DNA from: CAZEPT01 sp964626965
Lineage (GTDB): Bacteria > Patescibacteriota > Minisyncoccia > Phycocordibacterales > UBA9973
Length of the DNA: 64,000 nucleotides
Assembly (NCBI GenBank): GCA_964626965.1
Contig: CAZVHB010000004.1
Span: 1-64,000, forward strand
Reading direction: 5' to 3'
Shown here piece after piece: positions 58,405-64,000 of the stretch. How positions within the stretch are numbered: the stretch's first letter is position 1; each line of letters opens with the position of its first letter. Made by a program: the position numbers and the translations under genes. The notes under the pieces were generated by a model. It was not told the origin of the DNA, did no database searches, and saw only the letters and a list, made by a program, of their open reading frames with translations.

Positions 58405-60336
58405 ATGAATAATCAAAAATCAAAAACACCACTAGGGGCAATCCTAGAATCAATTAAAGAAGCACCAAATCAATCAACACACTCAAGAAAAAGCCACACA
58501 GGAGGAGACAGAAAGTCTCATTCTGCACGCCCAACTCGTAGTACAGGAGGAAACCAGCAAAAAAAGAAACGAACTGGAACTTTTCAGTATCAAGAATTTA
58601 GACAATCAAGTGGTGATCACAAAAAACGTCCTGAAAAATTTATCGTTGACAAACCAGCTCCTGGAAATATCCGTATTATCCCAGTTGGAGGAGTTGAAGA
58701 AATTGGACGAAACTGTACCATTATTGAAATTGGTGACGATATTATCGTTGTTGATGTTGGTATGCAATTTGCAACAGACACCACACCGGGTATCGACTAT
58801 ATGGTACCTAATACAACATACCTTGAAGAGAATAAAGATCGTATCCGTGGAGTTATCATCACTCATGGTCACTTGGACCACATTGGAGGAATACCAGTCG
58901 TGATGAGTCGTATTGGCAATCCACCACTGTATTCTCGAAACCTTTCAGTGCTCCTTATTCAAAAAAGACAGACTGAGTTCCCTCACCTTCCAGCACTTCA
59001 GACACATATTATCGAAAACAACAGTACAATCATGCTCGGGAAAATCAAAGTCCGCTTCTTTGGTGTGACACACACAGTACCTGACTCAGTAGGTGTGATG
59101 ATAGAAACTCCATATGGACTAATAGTCACTCCTGGAGACTACAAGCTCGATCAAATCGATGGTGTTGTTTCAGCTGAAGAAGAAAAAGAATACGCTATTT
59201 TTGATAAAGAAAAAGTACTCTTACTTTTGACTGACTCAACAAATGTCGAGAATGAAGGATTCTCACTTCCTGAAGTAAAAGTACACGAAGGACTTGAAAA
59301 TCTCATCCGACGCGGAACAGGACGTATCATTATGGCTGCGTTTGCATCACACATCACTCGCCTCGTAAAAATTGTCGAAATCGCAGAACGACTCGGTAAA
59401 AAAGTCGCTATCGACGGACGATCAATGAAAACAAACCTCGATGTATCAGAACAAGCTGGAATATTTAAACCAGGAAAAGGAACGATCATCAATATCGAAG
59501 ATGTTGGAAAATATCCAAACGATAAAGTAATCATCTTGATGACTGGAGCACAAGGAGAAGAATTTGCTGCACTAAACCGTGCTGCAAATAAGACTCACAA
59601 AAAATTTATCTTAAATAAAGGAGACACGATCATTCTCTCAGCGTCTATTGTTCCTGGAAATGAAATCGCCGTAGCTCGTCTCAAAGACAACCTCGCAAGA
59701 CAAGGAGTACACATTATTTCCTACCGAACAGGTGAAGAATACGTGCATGCGACAGGACACGGAAACCAAGAAGACATCAAATGGCTTCATAGAAAAACTC
59801 ATCCAAAGTTCTTTGTACCAATTCACGGAAGTCACTACATGTTACAACGTCATCGTGAACTCGCACTGACACTCGGCATGTCAGATAGTAATATCATTGT
59901 TCCAGACAACGGAAGTATTATTGAAATTATTGATAGTGGAGAGAAGATGGTGCTTCGTAAAGAAAAAATTCCAGCGACACCACTGATGATTGATGGATTT
60001 GCTATTGGTGGTGAACAAGAAGTCGTCATTCGTGACCGACAGCTTTTGGCGGAAGACGGAATGTTCGTTCTCGTTGCAACACTCGACGGAAAAACAGGAA
60101 AACTTAAAAAATCTCCTGATATTATTTCTCGTGGTTTCGTCTACCTCAAGAACTCTCAAGATCTCCTGAAAGAAGCTCGTAATATCATCAAGAAAAACAC
60201 AGAGCAGACTCCTGAAGGAATGAGAACAATTGATATTGAATATGTAAAAAATAAAGTAGGTGAAAATCTCTCAAGGTTTCTATTCCAAAAGACTGCAAAA
60301 AAACCACTCATTATCCCAGTAATCCTTGTCATGTAA
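58405..60336 (+). CDS. rnj: Ribonuclease J
   Basis: This metallo-beta-lactamase/beta-CASP nuclease degrades and matures RNA as both an endonuclease and a 5'-3' exonuclease. The 643-residue protein has a basic, Ser/Lys-rich N-terminal extension (about 1-75), then VEEIGRNCTIIEIGDDIIVV, the metal motif THGHLDHIGG (about 152-161), and the beta-CASP part with ATGHGNQEDI and VPIHGSHYML. The long extension is unusual but looks disordered. RNase III is also in this window. Confidence 0.95.
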   Translation: MNNQKSKTPLGAILESIKEAPNQSTHSRKSHTGGDRKSHSARPTRSTGGNQQKKKRTGTFQYQEFRQSSGDHKKRPEKFIVDKPAPGNIRIIPVGGVEEIGRNCTIIEIGDDIIVVDVGMQFATDTTPGIDYMVPNTTYLEENKDRIRGVIITHGHLDHIGGIPVVMSRIGNPPLYSRNLSVLLIQKRQTEFPHLPALQTHIIENNSTIMLGKIKVRFFGVTHTVPDSVGVMIETPYGLIVTPGDYKLDQIDGVVSAEEEKEYAIFDKEKVLLLLTDSTNVENEGFSLPEVKVHEGLENLIRRGTGRIIMAAFASHITRLVKIVEIAERLGKKVAIDGRSMKTNLDVSEQAGIFKPGKGTIINIEDVGKYPNDKVIILMTGAQGEEFAALNRAANKTHKKFILNKGDTIILSASIVPGNEIAVARLKDNLARQGVHIISYRTGEEYVHATGHGNQEDIKWLHRKTHPKFFVPIHGSHYMLQRHRELALTLGMSDSNIIVPDNGSIIEIIDSGEKMVLRKEKIPATPLMIDGFAIGGEQEVVIRDRQLLAEDGMFVLVATLDGKTGKLKKSPDIISRGFVYLKNSQDLLKEARNIIKKNTEQTPEGMRTIDIEYVKNKVGENLSRFLFQKTAKKPLIIPVILVM

Positions 60337-60337
60337 C

Positions 60338-61489
60338 ATGCGCATTACTCAAGAAAACAGACTATTCATTATCGGATTTTTCTTTTCTTTTTGTATTGCT
60401 TTAGCTGCGTACCTCAATGCTTCATACCTCAAGCAGTTTATTACAGTTGAGCAAGTTGGTTTTATTTATTCAATCACAGCATTTCTCACGATTGTTCTCT
60501 TGTACTTCTTTGAATATTTAGGTGGAAAATACGGCGTCCAAAAAACATTGATCGCTAGTCTCATATTGGCTGGTATTGCATCACTTTCACTCGCAACCCA
60601 AGTCAGCGTACCGATCGTGATTATATCGTTCATGGTCATGCAGATGAGTCTCGTCATTACTAAATTTTCAACCGACATTCTGGTTGAGACGCATAAAAAT
60701 ACAGGTGAAGGTGAAGGGACTCTTCGTGGAGCGTACTTAGCCATCACCAATATGTCATGGATTGTCGCCGCATTTCTCGGTGGATTTATTGCAACTGCTA
60801 ATCCACAATACATCTATGGTATTAATAGTGTTGTATATATTACCATTGCACTTATATCACTTTTCATCATATCAGAGACGCAGAAAGATTTCTTTACTCA
60901 GAGTTCCCTTTTTGAGAAAGTACGGTACTCTTTCAAAGAAGTAGGGACACGAAAAATCATTGTGTCTGAGTTTGTCCTTCAAACATTCTATACGATTATG
61001 GTTGTTTTTACACCGCTCTACTTGCATGAAGAGCTTGGTTTTTCACTCGCCACTATCGGGATAATTTTTTCAATCATGCTTATCCCTTTTGCCGTTTTAC
61101 AGTATCCTATCGGACGCATCGCGGATAAATTTCTAGGAGAAAAGGAACTCCTCATGTTGTCATACCTGACAATTTTTGGCTCAGTACTCTGTTTTGCTTT
61201 AGTAAAAAATCCGAGTGTGTACCTCGTAGCATGTATCCTTTTTATCACACGTATCGGAGCATGCACACTCGAAGTCATGAACGATACGTATTTTTTCAGT
61301 AGCACTAAAGAATACACCAAATCGATTCCGATTTTCAAAGGCATGGCACCGTTTGCACTCCTCATCTTTGGTACAGTTGGCGCACTTATTTTAGAATTTT
61401 CAAGCTACCAGACACTCTTCACACTTCTTGCTATTTTTGTACTGTTGGTTGGGATGACGAATACATATGATTTGAAAGATACCAAGTAG
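60338..61489 (+). CDS. Major facilitator superfamily transporter
   Basis: The 383 residues form about 12 hydrophobic helices. The ATG at 60338 is preferred over TTG 60326 because it follows the rnj stop by one base. There is an intracellular basic loop between helices 6 and 7 (QSSLFEKVRYSFKEVGTRK). Helix 2-3 carries EYLGGKYGVQKT, a weak form of the family loop motif. The substrate is unknown. It is probably co-transcribed with rnj. Confidence 0.85.
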   Translation: MRITQENRLFIIGFFFSFCIALAAYLNASYLKQFITVEQVGFIYSITAFLTIVLLYFFEYLGGKYGVQKTLIASLILAGIASLSLATQVSVPIVIISFMVMQMSLVITKFSTDILVETHKNTGEGEGTLRGAYLAITNMSWIVAAFLGGFIATANPQYIYGINSVVYITIALISLFIISETQKDFFTQSSLFEKVRYSFKEVGTRKIIVSEFVLQTFYTIMVVFTPLYLHEELGFSLATIGIIFSIMLIPFAVLQYPIGRIADKFLGEKELLMLSYLTIFGSVLCFALVKNPSVYLVACILFITRIGACTLEVMNDTYFFSSTKEYTKSIPIFKGMAPFALLIFGTVGALILEFSSYQTLFTLLAIFVLLVGMTNTYDLKDTK

Positions 61490-61530
61490 CTACGCTACAA
61501 TTATAAATGCTAAATTAGTAATTTCTAAAC

Positions 61531-61594
61531 AACACAGCGGGGTTCGCTTTGCGAACCCCGCTGTGTTTGTCATTCCGGACCCCGATCCGGAATC
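61531..61594. terminator. Two hairpins between convergent genes
   Basis: The first has 17-base arms aacacagcggggttcgc with loop ttt (61531-61567). The second, attccgga...tccggaat (61573-61594), is a smaller palindrome of a type often dispersed in bacterial genomes. Confidence 0.85.
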
Positions 61595-61602
61595 CAGTAA
61601 GG

Positions 61603-62427
61603 TTATAAGAAAAAATATTTCTTCGTCTCTCTCATCAATCCTTCACGGACTAAATCTTCACACACATTTTCAACATCCTTAGCTGAATACTCAGGAAACA
61701 TATCATATACATCTTCTTTCAAGATTTTTTGTGTGACAAGTTTTTTCAAAAGTGTCCCGCGAACATACCGCAGTGATCCTTTAAATGGTTTTTGTTTGGT
61801 ATAGTGCGCGCTCTGCGTGTTTTTTATTTTCTTTTCTTTTTTTAAAAATGAGCCATAGTCCATGAGCGCATAGTACCAATCTCTAACATCTCTCTCGGGT
61901 AATGTTTCTCGTATTTTTTCAAAAATCTCGGCATCTGAAACAGCCTCTTTTCCATTAAAAAAGTGGTGCAAAAAGACAGTCCTGATGTTTGTCTCGATCA
62001 ACACCTCTCTTTGATTATAGATAAAAACCGGCAAGATATGTGCCATGTAGTCCCCGATTCCAGGGAGAGACTTTAGAGTACTTGGATCCTTTGGAATAAC
62101 CCCTTTATAAGCCTCAAAAATAGCTTGTACCGACTTTTGTAGGTACAAAGCGCGTCTATTATACCCAAGCCCAGACCACAGAGACAAGACGTCTTTTTGA
62201 GAGGATTGAGCCAAATACTGCATCGTCGGAAACCTCTTCAAAAAGGCAGTAAATTTAGGCACGACTCGGTCTACCTGCGTCTGTTGGAGCATAAATTCTG
62301 ACACCAAAATCTCGTACGGACTAACCTTTCTTTTTCCTTTCAGTGGTCGCCACGGCAGGTCTCGCCTATTCTCTGTATAAAAATCCCAAACAGTTTTTTG
62401 GAATTTTCCTATTTCTCCTTTTTGCAT
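61603..62427 (-). CDS. mutY: MutY-type adenine glycosylase without iron-sulfur cluster
   Basis: The HhH-GPD DNA glycosylase has PWRPLKGKRKVSPYEILVSE then FMLQQTQVDRV with the catalytic Glu, the helix-hairpin-helix LKSLPGIGDYMA, and VLIETNIRTVFLHHF at the position of the second catalytic residue, where Glu replaces the usual Asp. The four Cys that bind the 4Fe-4S cluster in most MutY and Nth proteins are absent, as is the C-terminal MutT-like domain (274 residues against about 350). It may be a compact MutY or a related mismatch glycosylase. Confidence 0.85.
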   Translation of the reverse strand: MQKGEIGKFQKTVWDFYTENRRDLPWRPLKGKRKVSPYEILVSEFMLQQTQVDRVVPKFTAFLKRFPTMQYLAQSSQKDVLSLWSGLGYNRRALYLQKSVQAIFEAYKGVIPKDPSTLKSLPGIGDYMAHILPVFIYNQREVLIETNIRTVFLHHFFNGKEAVSDAEIFEKIRETLPERDVRDWYYALMDYGSFLKKEKKIKNTQSAHYTKQKPFKGSLRYVRGTLLKKLVTQKILKEDVYDMFPEYSAKDVENVCEDLVREGLMRETKKYFFL

Positions 62428-62428
62428 A

Positions 62429-63010
62429 TTACTCTCCGTCTTTATTAAAAGATACAGAAATTACTGGAAAATCTGAAACATCAATTTGTCCTTTATGTAA
62501 AATATGAGGTATGTGTACAAATAATAAAGGTCTTTCTTTTTTATCTGATGTCTCTTTAAAATATTGTTTGGTTGAATTTGGCATAATACTATGTTTTTCT
62601 AAATCCTTTGAATTATATGATTCATAGTTTTCCATATCATCTTTATCTAAATCGTCTTTATACAAAAAAATCTTTGTGTCTTCTTTGTTTAATAAATCTG
62701 GATCAATTTGGTAAAATTTTAATTCTTTTGGTTCAAAACCAGCTTTAACTAATTCCTTTTTCAAATCCTCAGGATGTACTGCGGTCAATTGAACTACGTC
62801 ACCCCAAGTAACATTGAGTTCAGGAATTATCCTATTCGGAATACTTTTCCTATAATCAGAATCGAGATATTTTTGAACTTTTACTTCGTATAATCCAGGA
62901 AATTTTTCCTTAAGTACATTCAAAGGATAAAGAACATCTTTTCCTTCTTCATTCTGTGTCATATCTTCTGGTACTCTGTGGTAGAGATACTGTTTTGGTG
63001 AATTTTCCAT
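62429..63010 (-). CDS. Unknown protein (193 residues)
   Basis: The chain starts MENSPKQYLYHRVPEDM, has mixed charged segments and ends in a beta-rich part (PLLFVHIPHILHKGQIDVS). It is soluble and cytoplasmic. I recognise no characterised family. The N-terminal YLYHRVPEDM motif reminds me of small ADP-ribosyl or toxin-like proteins but I cannot support this. TGA-TATAAT lies six bases before the ATG. mutY starts one base after its stop, so the two are co-transcribed. Confidence 0.65.
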   Translation of the reverse strand: MENSPKQYLYHRVPEDMTQNEEGKDVLYPLNVLKEKFPGLYEVKVQKYLDSDYRKSIPNRIIPELNVTWGDVVQLTAVHPEDLKKELVKAGFEPKELKFYQIDPDLLNKEDTKIFLYKDDLDKDDMENYESYNSKDLEKHSIMPNSTKQYFKETSDKKERPLLFVHIPHILHKGQIDVSDFPVISVSFNKDGE

Positions 63011-63029
63011 AGAAGGATTATATCATACA

Positions 63030-63068
63030 AAAAAGTAGGCAAATCTATACTTTGCCTACTTTTTTTTA
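63030..63068. terminator. Terminator hairpin
   Basis: aaaaaagtaggcaaa and tttgcctacttttttt pair around a seven-base loop. Confidence 0.85.
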
Positions 63069-63097
63069 CTTAAACAATGTTATTGTATACCAACAAC

Positions 63098-63244
63098 TTA
63101 CCGAGCAAACATATTTGAGATATCAAGATGTGTCATATTTAATACCTTATTCTCTACAACAGTTGCATATTTTGCATGAGTATAATATCCGAGTACAAAT
63201 GATAAAATTACGATGAGAATAAAAAATGATATGACGTGTTTCAT
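63098..63244 (-). CDS. Small membrane-anchored protein (48 residues)
   Basis: The minus-strand ORF from ATG 63242-63244 to TAA 63098-63100 encodes MKHVISFFILIVILSFVLGY followed by a 28-residue polar tail (ending DISNMFAR). One N-terminal helix suggests a membrane anchor or signal peptide. TGA-TATAAT ends six bases before the ATG, exactly the leaderless spacing seen elsewhere, which strongly supports it as a gene. No family recognised. Confidence 0.7.
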   Translation of the reverse strand: MKHVISFFILIVILSFVLGYYTHAKYATVVENKVLNMTHLDISNMFAR

Positions 63245-63296
63245 ACACAAATTATATCATGAGAATATTTTGAAAGTAAAGGAAATACAACAAAAC

Positions 63297-63329
63297 AAAA
63301 GAGGGCGACGCTACGCGTCGCCCTCTTTT
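63297..63329. terminator. Separator hairpin
   Basis: Perfect 15-base arms aaaagagggcgacgc and complement enclose loop tac. Confidence 0.88.
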
Positions 63330-63334
63330 TATTA

Positions 63335-64000
63335 CTACACTAATTCTTTTTCTACCTCTGGATTTTTGGCAACACAGTCGAGACAGCGAACATAGAGCTT
63401 TCTTCTGATATTTCCGCTATTAATCATATTACTCGTCTTCACTCCACACATATCACAGTCGGCAATATCTTTTGCTTTGTCTGAAAATCCAACTTTCATG
63501 CGGTCATCAAAGACAAAGAGTTTTCCCTCCCAAAGACCATCGTCGGCATATTTTTCGCCATACTTTACGATTCCGCCGTCCATCTGATACACATCTGTAT
63601 ATCCACGATTTTTCATCATTGCCGAGAGAATTTCACAGCGAATCCCACCAGTACAGTAGGTCACGATTGGTTTGTCTTTGTGTTTACTAATCTCACCTTC
63701 TTCAATATCTTTTATAAAATCTTTTGACGTCGCGACGTTTGGAATAATTGTATTATTGAACTTCCCTATCTGCGCTTCGTACATATTTCGTCCATCGTAA
63801 AAAATAACGTCGTCACCTTTTTCTTCAACGAGCTTATGAACTTGTTCAGGTTTCAAATGTTTACCACCATTTGCAATACCGTCTTTAGTCACGACGATTT
63901 CATCTGGTGCACCAAAAGCAACGATCTCGTCTTTGACCTTAACTTTCAATTTTGGGAAATGTTCACCTCCACCGTCGCTCCATTTATAGCCGATGTCTTT
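63335..64000 (-). CDS. trhO: tRNA uridine(34) hydroxylase TrhO, N-terminus cut by the window edge
   Basis: This rhodanese-domain enzyme (formerly UPF0176/YceA) makes 5-hydroxyuridine in the tRNA wobble position. The frame remains open to base 64000: KDIGYKWSDGGGEHFPKLKV precedes the first internal start. The rhodanese domain contains FYDGRNMYEAQIGKF and the active-site loop VTYCTGGIRCE. The C-terminus has a zinc-binding-like Cys set (CDMCG and VRCLDC). The real start lies outside the window. Confidence 0.92.
   Translation of the reverse strand, partial: KDIGYKWSDGGGEHFPKLKVKVKDEIVAFGAPDEIVVTKDGIANGGKHLKPEQVHKLVEEKGDDVIFYDGRNMYEAQIGKFNNTIIPNVATSKDFIKDIEEGEISKHKDKPIVTYCTGGIRCEILSAMMKNRGYTDVYQMDGGIVKYGEKYADDGLWEGKLFVFDDRMKVGFSDKAKDIADCDMCGVKTSNMINSGNIRRKLYVRCLDCVAKNPEVEKELV

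Overview
The window looks like part of a draft genome of an ultra-small Patescibacteria (CPR) bacterium, probably Parcubacteria/Paceibacteria. The evidence is a low GC content, single-copy housekeeping genes scattered among small orphan genes, no biosynthetic operons, a DnaX without its zinc module, a family of small CPR-type 'T4SS pilin'-like membrane proteins, and many compact lineage-specific membrane proteins. TGA is used as a stop, so the code is standard. Four runs of ten Ns (14738, 27520, 39868, 43022) mark contig joins. At three of them the sequence beside the Ns can be read as a low-quality second copy of the opposite flank, so little real sequence is probably missing.

Layout. 1-6.1 kb: tRNA-Gln with a fold-back element, rnc, a repeat protein, a sigma-70 factor with an extra region-4-like helix-turn-helix and a C-terminal HARE-HTH domain, a decayed DnaA domain IV, and an SPFH protein. 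6.3-12 kb: a 1065-residue SF2 helicase with four C-terminal dsRNA-binding-like repeats, a DUF6879-YunG-like pair, an alkyltransferase-like protein and small membrane proteins. 12-31 kb: ABC-F, a CDF transporter, dnaX, serS-ftsQ-dus, DUF305, dprA, topA with a structured leader, relA/spoT, parB, two tRNA-Leu genes and rlmB. 31-40 kb: a long minus-strand run of MBL protein, small membrane protein, gyrA, a solute-binding protein and six pilin-like membrane proteins. 40-43 kb: a secreted protein with a type IX-like C-terminal sorting domain, then rpsA behind an attenuator-like leader. 43-64 kb: dgkA, pth, lepB-hisS-def-fmt, hpf, tRNA-Asn with a second fold-back element, an M50 protease, a VanY-type carboxypeptidase, csp, a SET-domain protein, groES-groEL, secG, an oligopeptide-type binding protein, RNase J, an MFS transporter, mutY and a truncated trhO.

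Expression logic visible in the DNA. More than twenty genes have a -10 box (often TGN-TATACT or TGN-TATAAT) only 5-8 bases before the ATG, so they are probably transcribed as leaderless mRNAs. I see no convincing Shine-Dalgarno sequences in front of the genes I checked. Several genes that do have longer leaders carry an AAACCYTAAAA motif close to the start codon. Genes are separated by strong hairpin terminators, many with 13-21 bp stems and a three-base loop that would work on both strands; three of the four contig breaks fall at such hairpins.

The least ordinary items are the helicase with tandem dsRBD-like repeats, the sigma-HARE fusion, the fold-back copies of tRNA segments at three of four tRNA loci, the topA and rpsA leaders, the pilin-like array in a row with gyrA, and the type IX-type sorting domain outside Bacteroidota.
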